A stretch of DNA of 64,000 bases from Timema cristinae (GCA_039000515.1 JBCFYV010000012.1:121232605-121296604); one strand, 5' to 3'; shown: positions 22,860 to 34,092, numbered from the stretch's first letter. The notes: generated by a model not told the origin, from the letters alone. Numbers and translations are program-made.

Positions 22860-23166
22860 CACTAAAGATATAACATTGAAACAAAAAAAAAAGTTCTTAA
22901 ATAATTCTAAACATAATCTTAAATTGTCAAATTTTTAAAATAATCTTGGAATAGTATTTTTATAAACATATTTTCTTTTAAAAATCGTTTAAAAAACGGA
23001 CTATTTTGTTTTATTAACGGAGATATCAATTACGAATCTTCCTTACCGAATGTAGTTATAAAAGTACGTGGAAACAAATGTCTATCTAGAATAGGAAACA
23101 AGAAAAATAGTACTTTGAAATGCAAGTGGGTGTTTATACTCACTATCGGAAGAGGGTAATTTCTTT
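22860..23166. other. AT-rich spacer
   Basis: Very AT-rich; no gene, RNA or repeat recognised. Confidence 0.4.
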
Positions 23167-23388
23167 TAGCACCACTTATGTACTAATTATTCTAAATGGT
23201 TTTAGAGATTAAGAAGGTTATATTTAAGGAAAGAGTCCAGCATTTACATGGAGGAAGAGTAAACATCATTTTGAAAAAAAAGACACCCCAATTACATTCG
23301 ACCAGGTTTCAAACCTCAATCTCCCTGTCATCGGCAGTATAGTCTACTGCGAGAGTGATGCCTTAGACCATGCGGCCACCGAAGGGAG
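23167..23388 (-). mobile_element. SINE family B, tail-truncated
   Basis: Inverted body (GGTTATATTTAAGG, ATTTACATGGAGGAAGAG), B-box region GGTTTCAAACCTCAATCTCC, arm CATCGGCAGTATAGTC and the complete head ending CATGCGGCCACCGAAG. About 30 bp of the tail region is deleted. Confidence 0.87.
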
Positions 23389-23619
23389 TTGATAATGTCG
23401 TTAACGTACTATATCAGTATAAGAGAAACAAACCAAATTCTAAAACTCACACAACGCCCAGTCCTCCGACCGTCACAGTGACAGTGGAAGCGTCAATTTC
23501 GCCAATGATGGATTTATAAAAGTGGTATGCATGATTTAATACCATGCAAAGTGGAAATAAGTCTTATTTATGGTATTTTATTTTATTTACCAATAAATGT
23601 CTCACTCTTTATCAAAGAA

Positions 23620-23862
23620 CCAGCTTCAGTGGCCGCATGATCTAAGGCGCTACTCTTGCATTAGACTAGACTGCCAATCACTGGGAGATCGAGGTTCGAT
23701 CCTGGTTGGCTGTACCGAGTGTGGTTTTTACACTTTCCCACTACGCAAATGTGGGTACATTTCCTATAATTATAACCTTCCTTATCCCTAAAACCATTAG
23801 CGGGATTAGTATATGGGCGTATATAACGCAAACGGTTAGTAAGACGCGCGCGGTGTTATAAA
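23620..23862 (+). mobile_element. SINE family B, full length
   Basis: Head CTTCAGTGGCCGCATGATCT, arm and B-box GAGGTTCGATCCTGG, body GTGGGTACATTTCCTATAAT and tail GTTAGTAAGACGCG. Confidence 0.92.
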
Positions 23863-24349
23863 GATTCAAAGGGGGAAAAAAAAGTATCGAATGTAACAAG
23901 TGTTTTACTTTGTCAAATGATCCCGTGTAATTAATTCTGCAATTTTATTTGTATCTAACGTATAAAAAAGTATTTTACCGTCGCTTGAATAAAACCTCGT
24001 TGAATTCCGTTTAGGAATGCGAGACGATTTCGCGTGGGGTTTTGTTTCGTTGATGAACGAAACCCTTGGAGACACTTTTGTACATGTCTCGCTGGTCACC
24101 CAGACGTGACAAAGACAAACCTATCAGATAGATGAATAACATTAGGGGGGGAAGGAGCTTTCAGAGACTTCCTTTGAAACGAGACTATTTCTACCGAGCA
24201 TATTCACCTTCACGTAGTCCTTGCCACGACTGTTGACCCTCTTCTAGAACACACACACGCCCTCAATACGGAGAAATCATCATTTCAATATCTCACCGCT
24301 AGAAGGCACCAGAGGATGACGACGTTATTGAAAGTTGCAACAATATGTT
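23863..24349. other. Unassigned sequence with recurrent CACCGCTAGA motif
   Basis: No gene recognised; short open frames on the minus strand only. The motif ATATCTCACCGCTAGAAGGC at about 24289-24308 is one of four related copies in the window. Confidence 0.35.
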
Positions 24350-24640
24350 CATAGTCAACCCTCGGTGGTCTTGGGATATAGTGATCGCCTCAGGATCCGA
24401 TGTTCGTGGGTTCAAAACCAGCCGGGGTTGACGGATTTTTTCCTGAACAATAAAAATCCGTAGCACAACTTCCTTCGATGGGAAGTAAAACCGTGGTCCC
24501 GTGTCGATTGTGGTGTGTAAAAGAACCTCGGAAGGTGTGAAAGTACCTTTCCCGGCAAAATTGGTAGGCCCTTTCACTCTCGCTCATAGAAAGTATAGTG
24601 TGCTGATATAATAAGTTAGTTAAGTAAGTACGTTCTTGCA
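24350..24640 (+). mobile_element. SINE family D
   Basis: A third tRNA-like head (CCTCGGTGGTCTTGGGATAT; B-box-like GGGTTCAAAACCAGCCGG), a body AAAAATCCGTAGCACAACTT, and a 3' end TGCTGATATAATAAGTTAGT related to that of family C. A second copy is at 39580-39805. Confidence 0.82.
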
Positions 24641-24747
24641 TGCCGCCCTAAGCCTACTTCCAGCCAGTGTTTATAATAAAGAACCTTCTGCTGGTTGTCA
24701 CCTTCACTCCTATCGTGGATGGGTTTTTTTCATTTTATAACTAACTA

Positions 24748-24974
24748 CAGTAGCCCCATGGTTTCTTTGGTGCTGACTGACAGCTCACAGCTGACTTCTG
24801 ACAGTCAATATTTAGGTATGTACCTAAACTTTGACCGTCAGAAGTGACAGATGTTAAACACATGTTTTTGCAGATCATATGGTTCAGTGTAGGGATAATA
24901 ATTCGGTCTGGTAACTTTTCAAATCCGTCAGCTGTGAGTTGTCATTCAGCACCAAAGAAGCCATGGGTCTACTG
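24748..24974. mobile_element. Tc1/mariner-type MITE family M, copy 1
   Basis: Palindromic element with TIRs CAGTAGCCCCATGGTTTCTT and, inverted, AAGAAGCCATGGGTCTACTG, flanked by TA on both sides (24746-24747 and 24975-24976). The TA target and CAGT-like terminus fit the Tc1/mariner superfamily; no transposase. It is inverted relative to the copies at 40938 and 54391. Confidence 0.9.
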
Positions 24975-24988
24975 TACCTTCTTCAAAG

Positions 24989-25124
24989 TGGATCTAGAAT
25001 GCCTGTTCCTGAAAATGTCAATAGTAAAATGGCCACTTTAGTCTACACAGCCCCTACGTTGGACGGGATGTGTCGATGTGGTTACCTGGATCCCCCCTCC
25101 ACCCACCTTCATGAAGGTCCGCAG
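24989..25124 (+). CDS. Weak candidate coding exon
   Basis: Open frame encoding MPVPENVNSKMATLVYTAPT onward, ending ...STHLHEGPQ exactly before a perfect donor CAG|GTGAGT at 25125. A modest acceptor CTTCTTCAAAG ends at 24988, right at the edge of a MITE. Starting there, the exon would need two bases from an upstream exon, which is what the 11840-11877 exon supplies. That phase match has a one-in-three chance of being accidental, and AAG is a poor acceptor. No family recognised. Confidence 0.2.
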
Positions 25125-25302
25125 GTGAGTTGGCGCGCGGACCACAGTTGTTGGTGGTCTTCCAACTAGTCCAAAGACGTGGGGGTTGCGTCCAGCCTGG
25201 TAATAGACCGTTAACAAGCCAAGACCGTCCTATTCTACTACACTGAACATCATCTCTGAGATAACAGCATGGTTACTATTGTGAAACAGCGATGTCATTA
25301 TC

Positions 25303-25404
25303 TCGTGTACTGAGGGAAGTTTTCCACTCTCCCTCCACGCAAATTCTGATACACTTTCTCTAAATGTGACCTTCCTAACCCTAAAACCAATCGCGTAATT
25401 AGTA
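25303..25404 (+). mobile_element. SINE family B, body fragment
   Basis: Body only: CTCCCTCCACGCAAATTCTG, GATACACTTTCTCTAAATG, AACCCTAAAACCAATCGC. tRNA-like head and tail are missing. Confidence 0.7.
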
Positions 25405-25530
25405 CACCACCTTCCAGCATATCTGAGAACGAGGAGATTTGGCGACAGTTGACCGAGAGAAGGAGTGAAATAAAGACCGGCAGTTACCTCAGAGGTGATA
25501 TTGGGTGTACTCCCAGTAGGTCACGGACTG
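25405..25530 (+). other. Gene-like dispersed segment R3, copy 2
   Basis: Encodes SENEEIWRQLTERRSEI, matching the minus-strand peptide at 18540-18836. Shorter and frame-disrupted afterwards, so probably a dead copy. It also adjoins a SINE B fragment, as copy 1 does, so both may be parts of one composite repeat. Confidence 0.4.
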
Positions 25531-25625
25531 TCGGGACGAGTAAAAGGCAACAGAAGGAGAGGTGTAGCATGCGACGTTATCTCCTTATGCCTTGGTGTTA
25601 AACCGCTTTAGAGTTGTGTCAATAT

Positions 25626-25812
25626 TTCGCTTCGGTGATCGAATAGTCCGAGGCGTCAATTTCGCACTTGACTGATCGGCCGATGACGGGGAGATCGGGG
25701 CTCAAGTCTCAGTCAGGTGTACTGAATAAATTTTTTTACTCAATGGTTTTCCTATCTCTCTCTACGCAAATGCGGGTACACTTAATCTAAACTCAACCTT
25801 CTTCATCCCTAA
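25626..25812 (+). mobile_element. SINE family B, tail-truncated
   Basis: Head CGCTTCGGTGATCGAATAGT, arm CCGATGACGGGGAGATC, degenerate B-box, body CGCAAATGCGGGTACACTTA. The tail is replaced by unrelated sequence. Confidence 0.83.
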
Positions 25813-25837
25813 CATGGTGGTTAAAAAAATATTCAAA

Positions 25838-25900
25838 ACCAACCGACTCAATCAGCGCGCATGCGCCTACAAAGTGAGATACTAGTAGACAGCTGCGTTT
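25838..25900 (-). mobile_element. TIR element family T, internal fragment
   Basis: ACCGACTCAATCAG, GCGCATGCGC (25857-25866) and CAAAGTGAGATACTAGTAGA match in reverse the internal region of the copy at 12903-13836. No ends present. Confidence 0.6.
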
Positions 25901-26190
25901 ATTCTGGTTGTGTTCCAATAACTAGAAAACATCCGTCTTGACTAGAACACCGGTCCCCAAACTTTCTCTCTCGGCAACACATTTCTATGAATGGGAACCT
26001 GATTATCAAAATGTTTAATCAATACAGTAGCTGTGGTTTCAGATTTATTTGCTGTAACTGGTATTTTGTCGATTATGGGATTGGAAAAACAATGTAATAA
26101 TATGATGAACACATAGTGCATATGTTGTTCACATTCAAAAATCAAGTTACAATAAAATTACCACATTTTAATTTATTTAAAAATGTATTA
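25901..26190. other. AT-rich sequence with possible hAT end remnant
   Basis: The segment CACCGGTCCCCAAACTTTCT at about 25950 resembles the terminal sequence of hAT elements, but no partner end or 8-bp duplication was found. Nothing else recognised. Confidence 0.25.
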
Positions 26191-26205
26191 ATAATTATAG
26201 AAATT

Positions 26206-26500
26206 GGTGACCTGTTGGTCTAGGGGTAAGGTGTTGGACTTGTGTACTGGGGTCTGGGGTTCAATCCTCGGTCCCGGTACAGATATATCTGATTGCCAAA
26301 CCCTTCCTTCACCTCTGACAAGACGTGTATTAATCACAACTTGTGAATGTGTGGAATGCCAGGCCTCCACCGTGGTTCGGATTCCACGTTAAACTGTAGG
26401 TCCTCCATTTCATCTCACAATCACCCTACCATTACACATTAGCGTAAGTGCGTACAACCCGAACAGGTAGTAGGACGTGGTGCTAATAATAATAATAATA
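26206..26500 (+). mobile_element. SINE family A with perfect 15-bp target duplication
   Basis: Complete copy from head GGTGACCTGTTGGTCTAGGG to tail GTAGTAGGACGTGGTGC and (AAT)n. The direct repeat ATAATTATAGAAATT flanks it at 26191-26205 and 26501-26515 without mismatch, which indicates a relatively recent insertion by LINE-type target-primed reverse transcription. Confidence 0.96.
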
Positions 26501-26515
26501 ATAATTATAGAAATT

Positions 26516-27325
26516 CTCTTGTGTTTTGAAATGGAAATAATTTTCTCAGGGTCAAATATTCAAGAAAAAAAACCCCACCAACCCTTGCCATAGCGTTGAA
26601 TTAATTTCGCAACTTTTGACTTGTCTCTTGTCTTACACTGTTGCCATTTGTAGCTTTTTTTCCGCCATTGTTGAGATTCTTTCGCGTAGCCCCAAACGTC
26701 CTGCCATGTACCCTTCGTTGCACTAGAAAATACTATCACTATCCCGTTAGAAGCTGAAAACGCGGTCGATTCCATTCTTTAATTATTTCTAAATACATAA
26801 TACACTTAAAATAAGATATAATTCGGCAATATTTGTTAAAAATTCATTGGTTTGAACTTAAATAATAAATATCACAAACATCATGCACAAATAAAAAATT
26901 GCAAACTCACTCCAAAGAACGTGGATATTTTCTATAGACTCTGCCGCTGCATTAATATACCAAATATGTATGTATGTTCATTGTCCTCACAAGTTCACGG
27001 GAAACCGTACAAAGATTTTTACGCATCACAGCCGCAAATACAACCTTTTCTTTTTTGGTACGCACCTTTGGAATGTTTGAATTGCCTTTTGAAAACTTTA
27101 TATTCATTTTTATTGGTTTTTGTTTGTTCTAAACAGAATTCAGGACATGGCCTAACTAATGATTTCAACTCCCTTTTTTGATCAAGAATTGATCTATAAA
27201 CATTTACTGTCTTAATCACCTGAATTGAATTATTCAATTTACCCACGAAAAATGTTCCCACATATAACTTGTCAAATCAACACAATCCTAAAATTACTTT
27301 CCATAGAAACACGCTATACACAACC
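26516..27325. other. AT-rich sequence with unassigned open frames
   Basis: Minus-strand frames at 26560-26775 (W/K-rich, containing GYAKESQQWRKKSYKW) and 27019-27261 and a plus frame at 26852-27181. None shows a domain I can name and none has good splice context; they overlap each other. Confidence 0.3.
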
Positions 27326-27692
27326 CAAATATGAGCTTTAAGACACAGGGACACACAGGGTTGATGACAATATTGCTGGTTCAGACTGTACACAGCACAA
27401 ATATGAGCCTTAAGACACAGGGACACACAGGGTTGATGACAATATTGCTGGTTCAGACTGTACACAGCACAAATATGAGCCTTAAGACACAGAGACACAC
27501 AGGGTTGGTGACAATATTGCTGGTTCAGACTGTACACAACACAAATAGGAGCCTTAAGACACAGGGACACACAGGGTTGTTGACAATATTGCTGGTTCAG
27601 ACTGTACACAACACAAATAGGAGCCTTAAGACACAGGGACACACAGGGTTGCTGACAATATTGCTGGTTCAGACTGTACACAACACGCATTT
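27326..27692. repeat. 72-bp minisatellite array, 5 units
   Basis: Five copies of a unit beginning CTTTAAGACACAGGGACACA. Because 72 is divisible by three, the array stays open on both strands (27331-27885 plus, 27277-27705 minus) with 24-residue repeats. The dual openness, lack of a signal or splice context and high unit identity argue that neither is a gene. Confidence 0.95.
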
Positions 27693-28017
27693 CACAAGCT
27701 TTCATCTTCAGGGAGCGTACTGGAAAGTGCCTTCACACGCAGAAAAGGGTGGGCTTGCTAACCGCAACCGGCTGGCGACACCTGATGGGTTGGAAAGGTT
27801 TGGTTTCACACTACAAGGCGCTAACTGCACGCCATTCCAAAAACATTCACTCATATTAGCTAAACAGAAAACATATTTTTCTTGAAACTAGTATGTCAAG
27901 ATAAAATGATCGTGTGAGTGTGTAACATTTAGAAATAATGGCCCGGTCCGTTAGGGTTACTGGGGGGGGGGCGCCCCCTAAGGATGAGCCGCCCCTCATA
28001 GCCGGCTATTTCAAGTT
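27693..28017. other. Spacer with G-run
   Basis: Unassigned sequence including a G-run at about 27962-27971 and CGCCCCC. No gene recognised. Confidence 0.35.
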
Positions 28018-28132
28018 TGTTTTGCAAAGCATCATGGGACAACATACATTTCTGCTAGAGTGTGAAGGCTGTGACTGACACTCGATCAGATTCTGAGACC
28101 TGTTTTCTGTCAACGTTTGAATCAAGCTGAAT
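28018..28132 (-). mobile_element. TIR element family T, end fragment
   Basis: TTTGCAAAGCATCATGGGAC through GACACTCGATCAG and TTTCTGTCAACGTTTGAATC aligns in reverse with the left end of the copy at 12903, including the degenerate TIR at 28115-28132. Confidence 0.6.
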
Positions 28133-28261
28133 TTGCTGTGTTCTTTCATTCAAAGCTCGATTCCTTGTATTGGACTTAAGAGGCCGGAGTTAGATTCCTA
28201 ACGGAGTCAACTTTATGAATATTATCCTAACGGTTTATCATAATATTAACAGGTGAGTTGT

Positions 28262-28495
28262 GGTTTTCAGTAGTTAGCGTGTCTGTATATTGAGCTAAAG
28301 GGCACCGCGTTCGATTCCTGGCATTGCTGAAAAATGTATCAGTTGAGAAATTTGGGTTTCCCTTTTCATAGTGAGGAATTAACGGCCAGGCTGGGTTTTG
28401 TGTCGGTTCTAGATTTAAGTTAGTTTGTAAGTCATGTACAGATATAATCAATTGGTTCAAAAAGTACATGCTAAATACCTAAGAATCAATAAAAA
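28262..28495 (+). mobile_element. SINE family C
   Basis: tRNA-derived head (AGTTAGCGTGTCTGTATATT, B-box GTTCGATTCCTGG), body CCTTTTCATAGTGAGGAATT, and 3' end TTAAGTTAGTTTGTAAGTCA + ATATAATCAATTGGTTCA, related to family D. Confidence 0.85.
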
Positions 28496-29103
28496 TTAAA
28501 AATGAAATTAGGTTACTTTGTTTGAATCGTTCTCCTCGCTATTTTGTTTCCTTGGACCAGTTATCGGGTCATGACGGACAAAAAAAATCAATCAAAATCA
28601 CACACCGAGATAAAAATCCGAAGTGTCTCAAATAAATGTTATTTATAACACCTTGACGATCTTAACTAGGGCCGAGGTCGTTGTTATTAACGCGTTTATA
28701 TTTGTACAGGCTCTCGGTGGTTTGATTTTAATAAAAACCCAACGACACTACCCCAGACCGTCAAGTAGCCACGCAGCGAGAAAGACGACAAACATCAACT
28801 TGGTGATTACATTGGATCAGCCGCTCAAAACGAACCGACGACCCTCTGAGCGAGGGGGACTCTAATGTGCAAGTCTCGTGGGACACGCCCCCCCAACCCC
28901 TTCTCTACCTTATTAACCTCCTGCTCTTAGGCAAGGAGTGAGGGGGTAAAGGGGGTGGGCAATTTCTTGATGGATTATCGATCCTCCTATAGAAAGTCAG
29001 GGAGGATTATACGAGACTATCCTTTCTTCTTCGGTCTCGGTTGCGGGACGTCGCGGCCATTTAATTACCTGAACACTGTGGACAAAGGGAGAGAACCATT
29101 AAC
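28496..29103. other. Unassigned sequence
   Basis: AT-rich at the start, more GC-rich around 28740-29070, with C- and G-runs. Open frames at 28623-28865 and 28955-29221 have no recognisable domain; the second runs into a tandem array. Confidence 0.35.
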
Positions 29104-29325
29104 CTGGGGAGTTGACGTGTTATATACAGGGTGGATCAACATGTGGGGTCATATCTGTAGGGAGTTGACGTGTTATATACAGGGTGGATCAACATGTGGG
29201 GTCATATCTGTAGGGAGTTGACGTGTTATATACAGGGTGGATCAACATGTGGGGTCATATCTGTAGGGAGTTGACGTGTTACATACAGGATAGATCAACA
29301 TGTGGGGTCATATCTGTAGGGAGTG
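29104..29325. repeat. 53-bp tandem repeat, about 4 units
   Basis: Unit GGAGTTGACGTGTTATATAC + AGGGTGGATCAACATGTGGG + GTCATATCTGTAG (53 bp). Three near-identical units and a diverged fourth. Confidence 0.95.
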
Positions 29326-29479
29326 ACAGGTTATATGAATAATACTCTTTTTATCCTCTTGTATTTCCACCCGTTTAGGCTATACGCATATTTATACTAT
29401 AACACAATTAATAGTAAAATTAACAAACTATACAATAATACAATTATAAATACTGTCACCGGAGGCGGTGTACTTGCGG

Positions 29480-29925
29480 AATAAGTGTCAGGGATATATT
29501 GTCTGATCTGCGAGGGGGGTAGCGGGAGCATATTTTTCTTTCTAAATACTTTTCCGCTCTCCCTCTACACGAATGTGGATACACTTCTATAAACACAATC
29601 TTCATTCTGAAATTTTACTTGAGGTATTTAACGTGCACTCTCTGAACCGATTGATTTTATCAGCACATGACTTACAAACTAACTTAAATCTAGAAAAGAA
29701 CAACATCCAGCCTCAAGGCCGTTAATTCCTCACTATGAAAGAGGAAAACCACATTTCTCCTTTTTTTCTTTTTTTTTTGCCATGCCAGGACTCGTTCTCG
29801 GAACTCTTGCCTCAGTAGGCAGACACGTTACCGACTGAGCTAAGGTGTCGGACTTGACACATTACCGTAACTAGTATCTACATAAGCGTACCGCCCGAAC
29901 GGACAGTGAAACGCGGCGCTAAAAC
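29480..29925 (+). mobile_element. SINE family B interrupted by a SINE C
   Basis: Left part 29480-29616 has the family B body (CGCTCTCCCTCTACACGAAT, GGATACACTTCTATAAAC). The right part 29858-29925 has its tail (TACATAAGCGTACCGCCCGA, ACGCGGCGCTAA). The gap is exactly filled by an inverted SINE C flanked by ACTTGA repeats. The head is degraded. Confidence 0.8.
29623..29851 (-). mobile_element. SINE family C inserted in SINE B
   Basis: Minus-strand copy from tail (GAGGTATTTAACGTGCACTC) to head (GACTGAGCTAAGGTGTCGG). Candidate target duplication ACTTGA at 29617-29622 and 29852-29857. A (T)n(CT) expansion lies near 29758-29778. Confidence 0.87.
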
Positions 29926-30564
29926 AATATCTTGGTTCAGAAGGTGCAAGTTAAATACCCCAAATTAAAAAAGAACTAGACAAAAGAAAAACGATGAAGG
30001 AACAATAATAATATTGTAACGTTGGGCGCGCATGACCTTGGAGGGTCACGGGAGCTGGTCACACGTCACCGTGCGAACCATGAGTTCTTTTGAAGATATT
30101 GGGGTATGTTGCAGGTTAAATAGGAATTAAAATACTCTCAGCTAACCCAAGGTTTTGATTATTAAAAACATCACTCAAAAACATTCACAAAATTAAATAT
30201 ACAGCTAAACAATTCAATAAATTAGGTAGTCAAAGTAATTATGTAAATTAATAAACTAATAGAGACATAATAAATAGAATAACGCTGAATAAATTATAAC
30301 TAAGCAGTTCACTGAACTAAGTAATGCTAGTAATTGTGTTTAAATTAATAAACAAATGAAAACACATAAAATAAAATTACATCAAATCAAGTAAACAGCT
30401 TGCTAACAAAAATACTGAATAACTAGTTAGATATCCAAATATCAGTTTCTTAAAACGTTCGTTCACAGTACAATTTACTTTCAATGTTAAAGACACTCAC
30501 GGCACCCCGCCATAGGTCCCAGCGCCATACACACTACACCGCCACGCGTCACACGAACACTGGT
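29926..30564. other. AT-rich sequence
   Basis: Very AT-rich between 30100 and 30480 with loosely repeated AAATTAATAAACTAAT-type words. No gene recognised. Confidence 0.4.
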
Positions 30565-31870
30565 CTTGCTGGTCAACTCCCGGACTCACTGGTCTTGCTG
30601 GTCAACTCCCGGACTCACTGGTCTCGCTGGTCCACTCCCGGAGACTCACTGGTCTCGCTGGTCCACTCCCGGACTCACTGGTCTCGCTGGTCCACTCCCG
30701 GAGTCTCACTGGTCTCGCTGGTCCACTCCCGGAGACTCGCTGGTCTCGCTAGTACACTCCCGGACTCACTGGTCTCGCTGGTCCACTCCCGGAGACTCGC
30801 TGGTCTCGCTGGTCCACTCCCGGACTCACTGGTCTCGCTGGTCCACTCCCGGAGTCTCACTGGTCTCGCTGGTCCACTCCCGGACTCACTGGTCTCGCTG
30901 GTCCACTCCCGGAGACTCACTGGTCTCGCTGGTCTCGCTGGTCCACTCCCGGACTCACTGGTCTCGCTGGTCCACTCCCGGAGTCTCACTGGTCTCGCTG
31001 GTCCACTCCCGGAGTCTCACTGGTCTCGCTGGTCCACTCCCGGAGACTCGCTGGTCTCGCTGGTCCACCCCCGGAGACTCGCTGGTCTCGCTGGTCCACT
31101 CCCGGAGACTCACTGGTCTCGCTGGTCCACTCCCGGACTCACTGGTCTCGCTGGTCAACTCCCGGACTCACTGGTCTCGCTGGTCCACTCCCGGAGACTC
31201 GCTGGTCTCGCTGGTCCACTCCCGGACTCACTGGTCTCGCTGGTCCACTCCCGGAGACTCACTGGTCTCGCTGGTCTCGCTGGTCCACTCCCGGAGACTC
31301 ACTGGTCTCGCTGGTCCACTCCCGGACTCACTGGTCTCGCTGGTCCACTCCCGGAGTCTCACTGGTCTCGCTGGTCCACTCCCGGAGTCTCACTGGTCTC
31401 GCTGGTCCACTCCCGGACTCACTGGTCTCGCTGGTCCACTCCCGGAGACTCACTGGTCTCGCTGGTCAACTCCGGACTCACTGGTCTCGCTGGTCCACTC
31501 CCGGACTCACTGGTCTCGCTGGTCCACTCCCGGACTCACTGGTCTCGCTGGTCCACTCCCGGACTCACTGGTCTCGCTGGTCCACTCCGGAGACTCACTG
31601 GTCTCGCTGGTCAACTCCCGGACTCACTGGTCTCGCTGGTCCACTCCCGGACTCACTGGTCTCGCTGGTCCACTCCCGGAGACTCACTGGTCTCGCTGGT
31701 CCACTCCCGGACTCACTGGTCTCGCTGGTCCACTCCCGGAGACTCACTGGTCTCGCTGGTCCACTCCCGGACTCACTGGTCTCGCTGGTCCACTCCCGGA
31801 GACTCACTGGTCTCGCTAGTACACTCCCGGACTCGCTGGTCTCGCTAGTACACTCCCGGTCTCACTGGTT
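30565..31870. repeat. 30/32-bp minisatellite array, about 42 units
   Basis: Unit GGACTCACTGGTCTCGCTGG + TCCACTCCC (about 30 bp), or 32 bp with GGAGACTC or GGAGTCTC. Units of the two lengths are intermixed, with identical multi-unit blocks (for example 31680-31800). Long plus frames of 417 and 454 codons and shorter minus frames are periodicity artefacts with serine/threonine/tryptophan-rich repeats and no domain. Confidence 0.98.
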
Positions 31871-33830
31871 GAGAACCAGGAACTAAGCACACATGTGTTT
31901 GGTTTTACACACAAGGTCAAACTTCAATGCTCTTTTACACAAAAGTGGAAAATTGTATATAGAACACTTTCATTCTCGTCTGACGATATGGTGAATCTGT
32001 TCAGAGCCGTTAGGTACTTGATTTTTGCCTCTACAAGGAAGGGTTTTTTAAATACCTACTTTTCAAACATGCTGTCCACAGCTTTGAATCATTACATCGC
32101 TTAATACACTTTTGCAGGCAAATTATCATTCTCTCAACAATCCCTTAGCCTTACTGAGGCTTACTCACCCAAAAGCAGCAACAAAATTAATACTCTCTCT
32201 TTCTCTATCGTTCTGTCCATTGACAGCTTGGAAAAGGGAATGAGGGGTGGAGAGCATGTCATTAGTAACAAAGAGGAGAGTCAATTATCTGTGTCACCCT
32301 GGTCACCCGGTTTTTGGAAACAACCATCGTTAGTGCTGTAAATTGAAAGCAATAATTCATGATTTCTTATGGGTGGCTAGGAAGATATCTCCTTGGCCAC
32401 CCTGTATAAGAAATAATAGAGATCATCGTTGTTGCGGGTTAGTGCTCGATTTTTATCGTAATTAATTACCTCGATGCACCTCTTTCCTTGACTTTGTAAC
32501 GAAGCCAGTTTGTACCACCTGCAAACACCATGTGGTTTTCCCTGATGAATAATTATAGCATGTATCCTCTTTATATTTACTGGATTGTTGTGAAGAAGTC
32601 TGTGTTCACCACCTACAATATCCAAGTTAAATCACGTCTGCGCCATATCTATTGTGAATACAGCAATTTTAATACTATTTTGGTCACAATACCTAATTAG
32701 ACCCTAGGACATTAATATTTGCTAATCTAACATGGGTAATTTTTCTAACCTAAATAATCAATCATATTTCAATTAAACTTGATATAAACTGGAGATTGAT
32801 CCAACTTAAAATTGATTTTTGATCTTATGTTTGTTGAAGTGAGATTTAAGGGGAATGATTAATTGGATTAATTGATAGAAAACCAATTTATATCTCTGAA
32901 TAATAGTTTCTGATAATGTTTTAAATTAGAAAAATAAAATTAATACTAAGAATTTAAAGTTTTATTTGACATTAATAATTTAATTGGTTTCTGAAAATTA
33001 TTAACTGTGAGCTCTAGAATTTTGTGTGTGACACATTAACTTGCTACAAATGAGCGTGTAAAGAGTGGAATGAGATTTTACACTCGAATTTTGAAAAATC
33101 AGACATTTATTTTTATAAAGAAACCTGTCTTTTTGAGAGTGTTTATATGTGTTAATTTAATTTTTATCTTGTTACATAAATAAGATAATTTTTAAATTAT
33201 AAAGGTTTTGTCTAACGCCATAAACCATTTATTCGTAAATTCAAATACGTTTGTCTGATACGTATATATTTTAGAATTAAGTTAAAAATGTGTTTTTCTA
33301 GGCTATTATAGAAAAAAAAAATTTGTTTGTTAATTTTCCTAATTTTATTCTGTTGGCGATCAATATAGTATGACAAGGTATTTTTCTAATTCTTATTTAT
33401 CTGCACATATTATTTTAATGCAGGCCTACTTGTTTTGTTCAAGCAGAGATTTTTCGGGCTAGAAATTCAGCCCCCCCCCCCCCCCACACTTTCTCCCTCC
33501 TTTCACACTCAGGGTATTGACCTAGTGTGGCCCATAGAAAAATACGGACTTTTAATATTTACTGTGGTTTTTTAAAATATTCGTATTGATTTTATTAAAG
33601 TGATTGGACCTTTTTTGAATGTATTACGTTACGTAAAATTGTTTATGTATCTTACCAAAAAATGACCAACCTTGCTACTGTGATACTTAATGTTTATTAT
33701 CCTAATTATAATTATGTAGACGTTATTATTATTATATTTGTATTTATCACTGCTGAATTCTCATTAGTTTGTGTATGAATTTTATCTTTAAAATGAATGT
33801 TTATAATGTTGGAGTTTAAGAAGCAATATT
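31871..33830. other. AT-rich intergenic or intronic sequence
   Basis: Little beyond AT-rich sequence. A minus-strand 82-codon frame at 32377-32625 is unrecognised; CTTGGCCACCCTGTATAAG at about 32391-32409 resembles the ends of some insect DNA transposons but no partner end was found. A C-run lies at about 33471-33485. Confidence 0.4.

Positions 33831-34092
<262 letters not shown>

Noticed and set aside
25946..25985. hAT terminus CACCGGTCCCCAAACTTT
   Set aside because: No partner TIR or 8-bp duplication could be found, so only a remnant can be suspected.
26560..26775. Basic, tryptophan-containing minus-strand frame as a DNA-binding domain
   Set aside because: Spacing of tryptophans does not fit a Myb/SANT or MADF domain as far as I can judge, and there is no splice context.
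30484..31848. Open frames of 454 and 417 codons
   Set aside because: They lie wholly in a 30/32-bp array, several frames and both strands are open, and the product is a simple periodic peptide without a domain.
32377..32625. 82-codon minus-strand frame
   Set aside because: No recognisable motif and no second copy; it lies in AT-rich sequence where such lengths arise by chance.
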